A stretch of 64,000 nt of DNA. Source: an uncultured Paracoccaceae bacterium. GTDB lineage: Bacteria; Pseudomonadota; Alphaproteobacteria; Rhodobacterales; Rhodobacteraceae. The stretch covers positions 1 through 64,000 of the forward strand of contig CANMQJ010000014.1 in the NCBI GenBank assembly GCA_947500005.1. Direction: 5' to 3'. Shown here piece after piece: positions 1 to 8,961 of the stretch. A program made the translations under genes and the position numbers. Under the pieces are notes generated by a model. That model was not told the origin of the DNA, did no database searches, and saw nothing but the letters and a program-made list of their open reading frames with translations. How positions within the stretch are numbered: the first letter of the stretch is position 1; every line of letters starts with the position of its first letter.

Positions 1-73
1 CGGACCTTCTGCCGTGGAATTGGCAGCCATCGGAGCGCCTACTCGCTGCATAACCGCGGACTACGCCGGATGC

Positions 74-319
74 TTACCGCGGTGACGACAAAAAGATGTT
101 TGCTTCAAAAGTGCTAAAGAGGTCATATTCCGACCAATCCATAGGTCCTACTTGGAAAAACCTATCGGGGAAATGCGGTTCGCCATCTTCGGACAGCATC
201 CACGGCCAAGCTCCAGCTCTCACGAAGTCCTTCGCAGTTTCAAGGTATTCCCCTCGTTTCCTTGAGATTTCCTTGTGCGCAAAAACAGAGAACGGCACAT
301 ATCCAACCGGGCTAAACAT
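74..319 (-). CDS. Small hypothetical protein coupled to the integrase
   Basis: An 81-residue ORF of unknown function. Its ATG (317-319) overlaps the integrase stop codon in a TAATG arrangement, which suggests translational coupling. The product is rich in aromatic and acidic residues in its second half (PWMLSEDGEPHFPD, then MDWSEYD) and shows no signal peptide or membrane segment. I recognise no family. It could be the first cargo gene of the island that the integrase mobilises. An in-frame upstream start at 364 would lie inside the integrase gene and is less likely. It could also be spurious, but the coupling and the non-mirror composition favour a gene. Confidence 0.45.
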   Translation of the reverse strand: MFSPVGYVPFSVFAHKEISRKRGEYLETAKDFVRAGAWPWMLSEDGEPHFPDRFFQVGPMDWSEYDLFSTFEANIFLSSPR

Positions 320-1509
320 TACGGACAAACAACCCTTTCGCTGAGTCGCGCGAAGACTGACCAATCGTCCATCAACTCCCGTCGCCGCTCCAACAAGTCC
401 GACCGAGCGTACGCCCGCTCAACTTCGGACCCAAATTGATGCGCCAGCGCCGCCTCCGCCACCTCACGCGATGCGCCCGCCTCCTCCGCCGCCCAGTCGC
501 GGAACGTGCTGCGGAAGCCGTGAACCGTATAATTCCCCTGTCCCATGCGGCGCATGAGCATCAGCATCGACATGTTGGACAATGGCCGGCGCCGCTTCTG
601 CCCCTCGAAGACATAGGTCGATGCCATCGCCTTCATTGGCTCAAGGATGCGCAACATTTCGTCCGTCAACGGAACGCGATGCGGTTTGCCGCCCTTCATC
701 CGCGCCGCCGGGATGGTCCAGAGCTGCGCATCCAGATCCAACTCATCCCATTTCATGCCCAGAACCTCGGACGTGCGACAGGCGGTCAGGATGGTGAATT
801 GCAGCGCCTTCGCCGCCGTGGCCGTACGCGTCTCCAGTTCCGCGTAGAAGGCCGGTACGACGCGCCAGGGCATCGCGTCGTGATGCTCCACCCTCGCCTT
901 CACCTTGGGCAGCACCCCCGCCTCCTTGACTGCTGTCACGGGGTTCTCGCCATCGCGGAAGCCCGAAAACCGCGCCACGTCCAGAACCGTCTTGATGCGC
1001 TGGGCCAGCCGCTTGGCCGTTTCCTGTTTGCTGGTCCAGATGGGCGACAGGCACATCAGCACCTCGGGTTGCCCAATGGCATCGACAGGCATTCGCCCAA
1101 TCTTGGGGAAGGCATAGTCGCGCAGAGTGTTGAGCCATTGCTGGCCGTGCTTGGGGTTCTTCCATGTCGGCAGGCGGTCTATGTGAACCTGGCGGCTCAG
1201 CTCCTCGAAGGATGGCACCTCGCGTTTGGCGTTGTAGCGGGGGTTAAGGCCGGACTTCGCCATGCGCCGGTATTCCAGCGCCCGCTCGCGCGCTTGATAC
1301 AGCGTGACCACATCCGCGCCGCCCAGTCCGAAGTCTGTTCTGAGCGGTGCGCCCTTGGCGTTCTTCTGCCCCTTGACGGTGACACGGACAATCCAGCGCC
1401 GCGCGCCCGAAGGGTCCACCACGAGATAAAGGCCAGCGCCATCGCCATGCCGCCCCGGCCCGAGATTCTCCACCAGCCTCTTTGTCAGCTTGCCGCCCAG
1501 CGCCGCCAT
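319..1509 (-). CDS. P4-type tyrosine-recombinase integrase of a genomic island
   Basis: Site-specific tyrosine recombinase that would integrate and excise a genomic island or prophage. The N-terminal region (KLTKRLVENL, then GDGAGLYLVV) is the DUF4102-type arm-binding domain of P4-like integrases. The C-terminal catalytic domain shows the expected residues: Arg in TACRTSEVLGM, His-x-x-Arg in VHGFRSTFRDWA, and a late His then the Tyr nucleophile in LAHQFGSEVERAYARSD. The length of 396 residues is normal. I chose ATG 1509 (MAALGGKLT) over an upstream GTG at 1521. The gene lies 150 bp from the 3' end of tRNA-Ser, the classic target for this family, so the island should extend left of the window. 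It looks intact. Confidence 0.9.
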   Translation of the reverse strand: MAALGGKLTKRLVENLGPGRHGDGAGLYLVVDPSGARRWIVRVTVKGQKNAKGAPLRTDFGLGGADVVTLYQARERALEYRRMAKSGLNPRYNAKREVPSFEELSRQVHIDRLPTWKNPKHGQQWLNTLRDYAFPKIGRMPVDAIGQPEVLMCLSPIWTSKQETAKRLAQRIKTVLDVARFSGFRDGENPVTAVKEAGVLPKVKARVEHHDAMPWRVVPAFYAELETRTATAAKALQFTILTACRTSEVLGMKWDELDLDAQLWTIPAARMKGGKPHRVPLTDEMLRILEPMKAMASTYVFEGQKRRRPLSNMSMLMLMRRMGQGNYTVHGFRSTFRDWAAEEAGASREVAEAALAHQFGSEVERAYARSDLLERRRELMDDWSVFARLSERVVCP

Positions 1510-1658
1510 CCGAAATACCACGCTTCATACCACACAAGGAAAGCGTACAGGCAAAACCGAATGAAAGCCAGTGAAACGTCACACTAGGGAAAACCCGTAG
1601 GAAATCATGGCCCTATGTGAATCTGTGGCGTTGTAGAAAAGTGAGGAAAAGGCAGGGG

Positions 1659-1748
1659 TGGCGGACAGTGAGGGATTCGAACCCTCGAGACGGTTTCCCG
1701 CCTACACACTTTCCAGGCGTGCGCCTTCGACCACTCGGCCAACTGTCC
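1659..1748 (-). tRNA. tRNA-Ser (GGA anticodon)
   Basis: On the minus strand the sequence folds as a class II tRNA: acceptor GGACAGT pairs with ACTGTCC, followed by discriminator G and an encoded CCA (1661-1659). The D arm GGCCGAGTGG, anticodon loop CTGGAAA with anticodon GGA (1714-1712), long variable arm and T arm GGGTTCGAATCCC are all present. This reads UCC/UCU serine codons. The 3' end faces the integrase, so the T arm and acceptor end are the probable attachment site. Confidence 0.96.
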
Positions 1749-1975
1749 GTGCGGGGGTGTTTCGCTGATCGGGACACGATTTGCAAGAGGCAAAAGGGCT
1801 TTCTCGCGGCTTGATCTAGATGGCTTCCTGACCGATTTCCTGGGACCGCGCCAACGCGACAGACTTCTGCAATCCGCTGACCTGCGGCCTGGCTTCTCCT
1901 GAAAAACGGGGCAGAGCCCGCGCCGCCTGAAACATTGCCCAACGCACCGTCGGACGTAATCACAGCTTCCGCCCA

Positions 1976-2180
1976 TCAGCAGAACCACGGGCTTGTGTCG
2001 CAAGCTGATTTCGTCAGTTCCGCAGCGACTTTGTACCCGACGACGCCGTGAGGACGTGCCCGGTGTAGTCTCTACACCTAACCTCCAGTTCTTCGGCCAC
2101 CTCTTCAAGGCTCATGAACCAGTCGTTACCAAGAGCCTCGCCCGGAACCTTCCGCTAAAGGGCTAGGGAATGTAGAGCGT
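1976..2180 (-). pseudogene. IS3-family transposase (OrfB) C-terminal remnant, frameshifted
   Basis: Read on the minus strand, fragments in different frames line up with the end of IS3-family OrfB integrase-type transposases: FSGRFRA, then GNDWFMSLEEVAEELE followed by RDYT, then after a frameshift RPHGVVGYKVAAELTKSA and CDTSPWF before a stop at 1976-1978. The family pattern is FNGxFRxE, NxxWFxSLxxA, xWRRDYN, RPHxxxGxxxP. At least two frameshifts and an in-frame stop near 2167 make it non-functional. No upstream transposase part or terminal inverted repeats could be recognised. It is an old insertion scar beside the island edge. Confidence 0.75.
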
Positions 2181-2537
2181 GACATCGCGTTGATATCGTG
2201 AGTAGCTTCAGCTCCGTAGGATTGGCGCTTTCGCATGCACGCCGCTCTCAGGGCCGGGCGCGCGGCCATAACCTGTCGACAGCCCTTTGTCCGCACGTGC
2301 TAAGACACCCAATTGACGAGTATGGCAGTGTTCCGATGCTGCGGGGAAACCCGGATCAACCGGCACGACGTCGCCATGGGAAAAGGCGATGCAGGACGCC
2401 TTCTTCCAGACATTCACCGGCCGCTTCCGCGACAAGAAACCATGGCAGCGAGTGACCATGCCCGGGTCTCAGGCCACAACCCGTCCTTGGCGCAGAAGCG
2501 AATGTCTTGCCCGGGGCATTCGGGCAAGCTCAGCAGA
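2181..2537. other. Non-coding interval between the IS3 remnant and the MscS gene
   Basis: No supportable gene was found. Short ORFs exist on both strands (for example 2208-2459 minus and 2313-2621 plus), but none has a recognisable motif or a good ribosome binding site, and they overlap each other. The stretch may be further decayed mobile-element DNA. It also holds the downstream end of the long minus-strand stress locus. I see no clear terminator hairpin with a T-run. Confidence 0.4.
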
Positions 2538-4970
2538 TCAGGCGTCGTTGTCCGGATCGCCGTCCATGTCACTTGCCGACATCTCGGTCGGGCTGCTGGA
2601 AACTGCCATGCTGTCCGCTGACGCACCGGTCGCGGTCGGTTCCGTTTTCGGAACCAGCGTCTCGGGATTGCGCAACCACACATCTCTCTGCGCAAAGGGA
2701 ATCTCGATACCTTCCTCCTTGAACCTGCGTGCGATCTCGTAGTTCATGTCCGACTTTACAGAGAGGACCCAGTTCACGTCGCGCAGGATTGCCCGGATCT
2801 CGAAGTTAAGGGAATCCGTGCCGAACCCTTGGAAGACGACCGTCGGCGCAGGGTTGAGCAGGACCATGGGATGCGCCTTTGCAATCTCGTCGAGCACCAT
2901 CTCGACCTTCCTTGGATCGGTGGAATAAGCGACACCCACGGGCACGATCACCCGTCCGACCGTATTGCCACGGGTATAGTTGGTAACCGTTCCCGTAATC
3001 AGGTCAGAGTTTGGAATGATCACATCGGTTCGGTCGAAAGTTTCGATGCGGGTTGACCGGACCGAGATGTCACGGACATAGCCCATCAACCCGTTTACAT
3101 CGATCCAGTCGCCTTTCGATATGGGGCGCTCTACCAGCAGGATGATGCCCGACACGAAATTCGACACGATTGTCTGCAGGCCGAAACCGATACCGACCGA
3201 TAAGGCACCAGCCACGATGGCCAGTGATGAAAGGTCGAAACCGGCACCGGTTATGGCAATCAACGCCGCGAGGAAAATACCGACATAGCCTGTTCCCGCC
3301 ACGATCGCATTCTGCCCGCCCGGATCGATCCGGGTCTTGGGCAGCAGCGAGGTCCGCAGGCCGCTCTGCAACAATCGCGTGAGCGCGTAACCGATCAGGA
3401 AGATCACGACGAAGATCAGGAAGTTGGTCGGAGAGACCCGGATGCCACCGACATCGAACCCTTCGAGTATCCGCGACCACAGTTCGGTCAGATCTGCCCG
3501 GCGCGCGCCCCAGTAGAGCGCGAGGATCGGCAAGGCCGCAATCGCAAGAACGAAGCCTATGAGAACGGAAAAAAGCGAATCCCGTGCCGCGTCCCCTGCC
3601 CCGGAAATCCAGCCATAAAGGTTCGACATGAACCGGTGCACAATGACCAAAGCAGCAAGGAGCGCAAGCGTCCGAACGGCGGGAAAAATGATGGTTTCTG
3701 ACGCGTAGACATATCCGGCCGCAGCAAGGATGGGCGACAGTATCCCGAGAATGTACAGGATCTTTCGCACTACCTCGACAAGCGCACCGATTCCGGCGTG
3801 CGCAGCATTTTCTTCATCCGATGCCCCGGTCGGTTTTTCCACCACCGGTTCCCGGATCATGTTGAGCCGCAGAAGCGTGATCGCACTCAACAATACCAGT
3901 GGAAAGGCGAGAACCGAACGCGCACCGGGCGACAGGTTTTCGATTCTTTCAATCAGCAGAACGAGTTGAAACAAAACCAACAGAACAGCCAGAGAGTCTA
4001 TATGGAACCGAATCTCGCGCACGCGCCCCTCGGGTATGAGACGGATCTCGTCAGCGGAGCGCATCAGGTAGATCTGGCGGCCTATCCAGTTGAAATAGAG
4101 GATAATGGATGCCCAGTAAGGTATCTGCTCCAGTAGCAGCGCTCCCCGCAGCCCGGGCAGTCCTGTAAGACTGATAGCGGCTACAACAGCCACGACGCCC
4201 AGCCAAGGCAACAGAATACGTAGCAGCGAGATGACGAACGACCAAACTCCACTGCCAGTGGCCCCGATGGAACGAAGGTAGCTGCCTGCCAGTTCGGACC
4301 ATCGTTTTCCCTTGATAAGCAGCACCGCGGCAAGGGCCAGAAGTACCAGAATGATAGGAAGGCGATCGCGGGTCTGTTCGCGCACAGTGTCCGACCTGGC
4401 GTTTGTCACAAGCTCGTTCGTTATGGAGGAGCCGATCCGCTTGAGGACCTGCCACGCCTCTTGCCAGTGGACAGGGTTCAGCGGCGACGGCCCCCGTGAC
4501 AGGATCTGGTCTGCCTGGCGCTCCCGGATGACTCTGTCAATTTCCCGGATCAACCCGTCGGCCCTGCTATGGGCTTCTTCCGCTATGACACGCGGCACCC
4601 GCAACTCATCCAACTGCTGGTTGAGGCTCGCACGTAAACGAGCGATGTCCTCGGGCTCTTCCTCGCCTTCTTCCGGAACAGGTCCGAGTGCTTCAAGTTG
4701 GCTTTGGAGCGTCTGGATGCGCGCCGAATTGTGGGTCCTGATCTGGTTGAAGTTCTCGCGATAAACCGCGACTTCCTCTCGCAGATTCTCGAAAGCGGCA
4801 TCCGAGGCACGCTCTGCCTCGACGACCTCTTCGGCGCGTTCCGCGGTTTTCAACCATTCGTCATAGTATTCACGCTGGGATGGGTCGAGCTGCGCCATGG
4901 CGGTATCGCCCAGGCCCACCGCAAGAAACGCCAGAACAGCGAAAACGAAGAAACGCAACCAGGACAACAT
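2538..4970 (-). CDS. MscS-family mechanosensitive channel with N-terminal DUF3772-like region
   Basis: Large inner-membrane mechanosensitive channel of the MscS superfamily (810 residues), which would release solutes on hypo-osmotic shock. From the chosen start it has a signal peptide (MLSWLRFFVFAVLAFLAVGL to AMAQ), a periplasmic coiled-coil-rich region of about 130 residues, many membrane segments, and then the MscS core. The core includes the pore-lining helix SLAIVAGALSVGIGFGLQTI, the NFVSGIILLVERP beta-domain entry and the cytoplasmic domain with IPNSDLITGTVTNYTRG. The ATG at 4970 overlaps the cysK stop codon (TGATG), which argues for translational coupling and against the longer start at 5021. 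It is probably the last gene of the locus. Confidence 0.88.
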   Translation of the reverse strand: MLSWLRFFVFAVLAFLAVGLGDTAMAQLDPSQREYYDEWLKTAERAEEVVEAERASDAAFENLREEVAVYRENFNQIRTHNSARIQTLQSQLEALGPVPEEGEEEPEDIARLRASLNQQLDELRVPRVIAEEAHSRADGLIREIDRVIRERQADQILSRGPSPLNPVHWQEAWQVLKRIGSSITNELVTNARSDTVREQTRDRLPIILVLLALAAVLLIKGKRWSELAGSYLRSIGATGSGVWSFVISLLRILLPWLGVVAVVAAISLTGLPGLRGALLLEQIPYWASIILYFNWIGRQIYLMRSADEIRLIPEGRVREIRFHIDSLAVLLVLFQLVLLIERIENLSPGARSVLAFPLVLLSAITLLRLNMIREPVVEKPTGASDEENAAHAGIGALVEVVRKILYILGILSPILAAAGYVYASETIIFPAVRTLALLAALVIVHRFMSNLYGWISGAGDAARDSLFSVLIGFVLAIAALPILALYWGARRADLTELWSRILEGFDVGGIRVSPTNFLIFVVIFLIGYALTRLLQSGLRTSLLPKTRIDPGGQNAIVAGTGYVGIFLAALIAITGAGFDLSSLAIVAGALSVGIGFGLQTIVSNFVSGIILLVERPISKGDWIDVNGLMGYVRDISVRSTRIETFDRTDVIIPNSDLITGTVTNYTRGNTVGRVIVPVGVAYSTDPRKVEMVLDEIAKAHPMVLLNPAPTVVFQGFGTDSLNFEIRAILRDVNWVLSVKSDMNYEIARRFKEEGIEIPFAQRDVWLRNPETLVPKTEPTATGASADSMAVSSSPTEMSASDMDGDPDNDA

Positions 4971-6004
4971 CAGCCGTCCTCGAATACGCCAGGGATGGAG
5001 CGCGGGGCTTCGGTCATCCACTCAGGCACGGGCAGGGATTTTTCGCGCAGGAAATCGGGATTGAAAAGTTTGGACTGATAGCGCGTGCCATAGTCGCACA
5101 GGACCGTCACGATCGTGTGGCCCGGCCCCATCTCGCGCGCCAGCCGAACGGCGCCTGCAATGTTGATCGCAGTAGAACCGCCCATCACCAAACCTTCTTC
5201 GCGTAGAAGGTCGAAGACATATGGCAGCGCTTCGGTGTCGGAAATCTGGTAGGAATGATCGGGCGTGAACCCCTTGAGGTTCTCGGTAATCCGCACCTGC
5301 CCGATCCCTTCGGCGATGGAACTGCCTTCGGTCTCGAGCTCGCCCTTGGTGTAATAGGAGTAGAGCGCGGCCCCCATGGGATCGGCCAAACCGATGGTCA
5401 CGCCCTTGGGCTGCAAGGCTTCGGCCACGCCTGCAAGCGTTCCGCCCGACCCCACGGCGCAGATGAAGCCATTGACCTTGCCATCGGTCTGCTCCCAGAT
5501 CTCCGGCCCGGTCGTTTCGACATGTGCCCGCCGGTTGGCGACGTTGTCGAACTGGTTGGCCCAAATCGCTCCGTTTGGTTCCGTCTTTGCCAGTTCCTTG
5601 GCAAGCCGCTCGGAATAGCGCACGAAGTTGTTCGGATTGCGGTATGGCGCGGCCGGAACCTGCACAAGCTGAGCACCAGCAAGCCGCAGCATGTCCTTTT
5701 TTTCCTCCGACTGGGTCTCGGGTATGACGATCACCGTCTTGAACCCCATCGAGGCGCCGACCAGCGCCAGCCCGATACCGGTATTGCCGGCCGTGCCCTC
5801 GACGATGGTTCCGCCCGGTTTCAGGTCTCCGCGCGCAATGGCGTCTCGAATGATATAAAGCGCAGCGCGATCCTTCACCGACTGGCCGGGGTTCATGAAC
5901 TCGGCCTTTCCGAGGATCTCGCACCCGGTTTCCTCGCTGACCCGGCGCAGCCGGATGAGCGGTGTCTTTCCTACGGCGTCGGCCAGGTCCTTTGCGATGC
6001 GCAT
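4970..6004 (-). CDS. cysK: Cysteine synthase A (O-acetylserine sulfhydrylase)
   Basis: PLP enzyme that makes cysteine from O-acetylserine and sulfide in the cytoplasm. The PLP lysine is Lys44 in NPGQSVKDRAA. The phosphate/substrate loop GTAGNTG is at residues 70-76, and the second glycine-rich loop is GSGGTLAG. At 344 residues it is somewhat longer than E. coli CysK (about 323), with a C-terminal tail after the fold. It follows trgB by 80 bp and is coupled to the MscS gene. In Rhodobacter sphaeroides cysK lies beside trgAB and contributes to tellurite resistance, which fits this context. Confidence 0.93.
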   Translation of the reverse strand: MRIAKDLADAVGKTPLIRLRRVSEETGCEILGKAEFMNPGQSVKDRAALYIIRDAIARGDLKPGGTIVEGTAGNTGIGLALVGASMGFKTVIVIPETQSEEKKDMLRLAGAQLVQVPAAPYRNPNNFVRYSERLAKELAKTEPNGAIWANQFDNVANRRAHVETTGPEIWEQTDGKVNGFICAVGSGGTLAGVAEALQPKGVTIGLADPMGAALYSYYTKGELETEGSSIAEGIGQVRITENLKGFTPDHSYQISDTEALPYVFDLLREEGLVMGGSTAINIAGAVRLAREMGPGHTIVTVLCDYGTRYQSKLFNPDFLREKSLPVPEWMTEAPRSIPGVFEDG

Positions 6005-6084
6005 GGCGCCCTCCTAATGTCTACGGGCCAATCTCTAGCCGTGGGGCCGGATGATCTCAAGCAAGGCGGGCAGGCCTTTGCCGA

Positions 6085-7203
6085 TTAAACCCCGTTACGA
6101 AGCCGCGCGCGATGCCTCGCCAGCCACAGAGCCAGGGAAAGAAGCGGGAGATCGTTCACCTGGTGCGTATCCACGCGGGACATAAGTTCGTCGAAGGAGA
6201 GGATCGCGCTGCGAATATCCTCTCCCTCCCCCTCGGCACCGACGCCGGAGACGGTATGGTCGAGATCGGCAATACCCACGAAAAGGTGAACATATTCCGT
6301 CGACGATCCGGTGGAGGAATAGCATCCCCCTGCCCGTTCAAGCCGGCCAAGGTCCAGATGCGCCTCCTCTCGGGCTTCGCGCCGCGCCGCCTCCTCGGGC
6401 GATTCTCCGGGATCGACCAACCCGGCCACCGGTTCCCAAACCCACGGGTTCGGGTCGCCCGCCATGTAGACGGGGGGACGAAACTGTTCGACCAACAGCA
6501 CCGAATCCCGTCCGGGATCATAGGGCAGAACGACGGCGGCCTGCGCGGTCATCAGGGCGCTGCGCCGCAGGACCGGCCCCATGCTGCCGTCATGCTGACG
6601 ATGACGCAGGTCCATCTCCTCAAAGCCGAAGAAACTGAGAGCCAACCGACGGTGGCCTATATCGACCACGTCGCGTTCAGTATCCCAGTCCGCCGCAGGC
6701 CGTTCCGCCGCTGCCAGGCGGGAACAGGCCCTTTTCCGGATCGCCGGAAAGCTGCGAAGCACTTCGGAGGGATCGATACGGCCGAAATAGCTCATCACTT
6801 CGTCCGCCGCGATGAGCGTCGATGCTCCCCATTCACGCGTCCAGGTTTCAAGCGACCAGGGTCCGGCAGGCTGCCAAAGATCGGGATCGGGAAAGAACAC
6901 CCGCGCAAAGCTGACCATTCCGTCTTTGGTTTTCACGGGACAGGGATCAAGGTCGAAGTCGAACCCACCCTCGTAAAAGACCAACCGGGCAATGTCCTCC
7001 TCGCTCAAACCTCGGACGAGGAGGCCGCTCGCGCGTTCCCCCGGTGCTGACCGGATCATCGGAAAATCCTCTCCCCGAACCGCATGAACGGCATGACCCT
7101 CGAGATGTGCCTCGACCATGTCCATACCGTCGGCATCGCGGCCAAGAACCCGAGACAGCAACGCCGGGTACCGCAACGTGCCGTAGAAGAAGAGATCGGA
7201 CAA
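6085..7203 (-). CDS. trgB: TrgB-like protein: gamma-glutamylcyclotransferase-like domain fused to a Nudix hydrolase
   Basis: Two-domain cytoplasmic protein of 372 residues. The N-terminal part begins FFYGTLRYPALLSRVLG, typical of the AIG2/GGCT-like fold. The C-terminal part is an ADP-ribose-pyrophosphatase-type Nudix hydrolase with a complete Nudix box, GLVDPGESPEEAARREA then REEA. TrgB of Rhodobacter is described as a Nudix protein linked to tellurite resistance and copper tolerance. The order trgA, trgB, cysK here matches that known locus, with trgA ending only 17 bp upstream. The chemical substrate is not known from sequence; ADP-ribose or another nucleoside diphosphate derivative is likely. 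Confidence 0.85.
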   Translation of the reverse strand: MSDLFFYGTLRYPALLSRVLGRDADGMDMVEAHLEGHAVHAVRGEDFPMIRSAPGERASGLLVRGLSEEDIARLVFYEGGFDFDLDPCPVKTKDGMVSFARVFFPDPDLWQPAGPWSLETWTREWGASTLIAADEVMSYFGRIDPSEVLRSFPAIRKRACSRLAAAERPAADWDTERDVVDIGHRRLALSFFGFEEMDLRHRQHDGSMGPVLRRSALMTAQAAVVLPYDPGRDSVLLVEQFRPPVYMAGDPNPWVWEPVAGLVDPGESPEEAARREAREEAHLDLGRLERAGGCYSSTGSSTEYVHLFVGIADLDHTVSGVGAEGEGEDIRSAILSFDELMSRVDTHQVNDLPLLSLALWLARHRARLRNGV

Positions 7204-7220
7204 GAACGCGCCCCTTTGGA

Positions 7221-7664
7221 TCAGCGCCAGCGACGCACGGCGATTTCGGTTGCAAGGCCCACCATGATGCCCCCGACGACCAGAGTCAGGATCGTGCTTG
7301 TATAGGCCAGCAGCGGTGCATACTCGAGAACACCGATCTCGAACACGGCCACGATCGCCTCCAGCGGACCGTCATACCGGTTCCGCATCGCACGCTGGAA
7401 CATCTCGTAGCAGCCCTGGACGAACAGGCCCCAAAAAACCAGCGCCGCGACCCCGGTCAGGCCGTTGTTGATGGCCCAGGTCACTCCGCGCCCCGCGCGT
7501 TTCCCCATTATGATCCAACCGCAAAGAAGGCCCAACCCCATATTCACCCAGACGAACCATCCGAAATCCATTCCTTCGGGAAGCCGCGGCATGATCTGCC
7601 CCGAAACGATGAAGCCGATCAATCCAAGACCCAAGGCGGCGACCAGCGCCGCAGCGGTAGGCAC
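7221..7664 (-). CDS. trgA: TrgA family membrane protein
   Basis: Small inner-membrane protein with four predicted membrane segments, including AALVAALGLGLIGFIVSG, WVNMGLGLLCGWIIMG and YTSTILTLVVGGIMVGL. The start is assigned to a GTG at 7664 (VPTAAALVAALG, matching the usual family N-terminus), nine bases after the cfa stop, giving 147 residues. A longer frame running back to 7838 lies inside the cfa gene and is rejected. TrgA is genetically linked to tellurite resistance in Rhodobacter sphaeroides, but its biochemical role is unknown. Position between cfa and trgB suggests co-transcription. Confidence 0.82.
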   Translation of the reverse strand: MPTAAALVAALGLGLIGFIVSGQIMPRLPEGMDFGWFVWVNMGLGLLCGWIIMGKRAGRGVTWAINNGLTGVAALVFWGLFVQGCYEMFQRAMRNRYDGPLEAIVAVFEIGVLEYAPLLAYTSTILTLVVGGIMVGLATEIAVRRWR

Positions 7665-7672
7665 CGGCCCGC

Positions 7673-8893
7673 TCAGAAGCCGCGCGGCCGAGCGACCGTC
7701 ACCTGTGTGACGTCGCAATTGCCGGTCTGAAACGCCGCACCGCAGGCGGTGAGATAAAAGTTCCACATCCTGCGGAACCGGTCGTCGAAACCAAGTGCGG
7801 CAACCTGCTCCCAGCGCTCGTTGAAGGTTTCGTGCCAACGCCGCAAGGTCAGATCGTAGCTATCGCCGAACTCCTTGGACCGCACGAAATCCAGACCGGC
7901 CCTTTCGATCTGTTCGCGCAAGATCTTGGGCGCGGGCAGCATACCCCCGGGAAAAATGTACTTCTGGATGAAATCCACGCCATTGCGGTAGATTTCCCAC
8001 CTCCGATCAGCCACCGTAATGATCTGCAACGTAGCCTGAGCGCCGGGTTTGAGTCTGTCCCGCACTGTATTGAAATACACAGGCCAGTATTTCTGGCCCA
8101 CAGCCTCGAACATTTCGATCGACGCGATTCCGTCATAAATGCCGCGTTCGTCCCGATAGTCCTGCAACTTGAAGTCGACCATGTCGGAAAGGCCAGCATT
8201 TTCAATGCGCTGTCGCGCGTACCTGAATTGCTCTTGGCTGATGGTCAATCCCGTAACGCGCAGGCCGCGTTCCCTGGCTGCATATTCGGCGAACCCACCC
8301 CAGCCACAGCCGATTTCAAGGATGTGATCGCCGGGCTTGGCCCCCATCTCGTCCACCAACGAGGCGTACTTGGCCGTCTGCGCCTTTTCCAGGCTCTCCT
8401 GCCCCGTCTCGAAGATCGCGCTGGAATAGGTCATGGTATCGTCCAGCCAGAGCGAGTAGAAATCGTTTCCCAAATCGTAGTGATACGAGATGTTCTTTCT
8501 TGCCTGCGTCTTGTGATTGCGTTGCAGCCAGAACCGCAACCGCTCGAAGGTGCGAACCAGCGCGCTCCCCTGGAATCCGTCATATACGGCGTCGTTGCCC
8601 TGATGCACCACGTCCATGAAGGCGCGCAAGTCCGGCGTGCTCCACGCGCCGTCGAGATAGGAATCCGAAAAGCCCAGTTCGCCCTCGCGGATCAGCCGCG
8701 CGAAGACATCGGGATCATGAATGACCACTTCGGCCACCGGCCCCGGTTTCGGAGCGTCCACTCGAAAGACACGGCCATCCTCCAGGTGGATGTCGATACG
8801 TCCGCATTCCATCCTTCTCAGCATCTTGAAGACCTGGGCGAAGTAGCGTGGCAGGTCGGTCTGCCCCTCGGTCGTCGTCAGGATCATCCGCAT
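7673..8893 (-). CDS. cfa: Cyclopropane-fatty-acyl-phospholipid synthase
   Basis: SAM-dependent enzyme that methylenates double bonds of membrane phospholipid acyl chains, protecting against acid and oxidative stress. Visible features are the N-terminal lipid-binding-like region, NISYHYDLGNDFYSLWLD upstream of the Rossmann domain, the SAM motif ILEIGCGWGG at residues 191-200, and the downstream GIASIEMFEAVGQ and YIFPGGMLP blocks. The length of 406 residues fits the family. It follows the photolyase gene by 68 bp. In Rhodobacter sphaeroides cfaA and phrA are both members of the RpoE/ChrR singlet-oxygen regulon. Confidence 0.92.
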   Translation of the reverse strand: MRMILTTTEGQTDLPRYFAQVFKMLRRMECGRIDIHLEDGRVFRVDAPKPGPVAEVVIHDPDVFARLIREGELGFSDSYLDGAWSTPDLRAFMDVVHQGNDAVYDGFQGSALVRTFERLRFWLQRNHKTQARKNISYHYDLGNDFYSLWLDDTMTYSSAIFETGQESLEKAQTAKYASLVDEMGAKPGDHILEIGCGWGGFAEYAARERGLRVTGLTISQEQFRYARQRIENAGLSDMVDFKLQDYRDERGIYDGIASIEMFEAVGQKYWPVYFNTVRDRLKPGAQATLQIITVADRRWEIYRNGVDFIQKYIFPGGMLPAPKILREQIERAGLDFVRSKEFGDSYDLTLRRWHETFNERWEQVAALGFDDRFRRMWNFYLTACGAAFQTGNCDVTQVTVARPRGF

Positions 8894-8961
8894 TCCCCGT
8901 TGAGGTTTTGAAACAGGCTAGGATGGAACGGGCGATCAGGCAAGTTTCCTGTCCCGCAACA

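Noticed and set aside
436..1587. A 383-codon plus-strand ORF over the integrase
   Set aside because: Shadow of the integrase; rich in Arg, His and Leu and without recognisable domains.
2208..2459. An 83-codon minus-strand ORF in the gap after the IS remnant
   Set aside because: No motif, poor start context and overlap with other equally weak frames.
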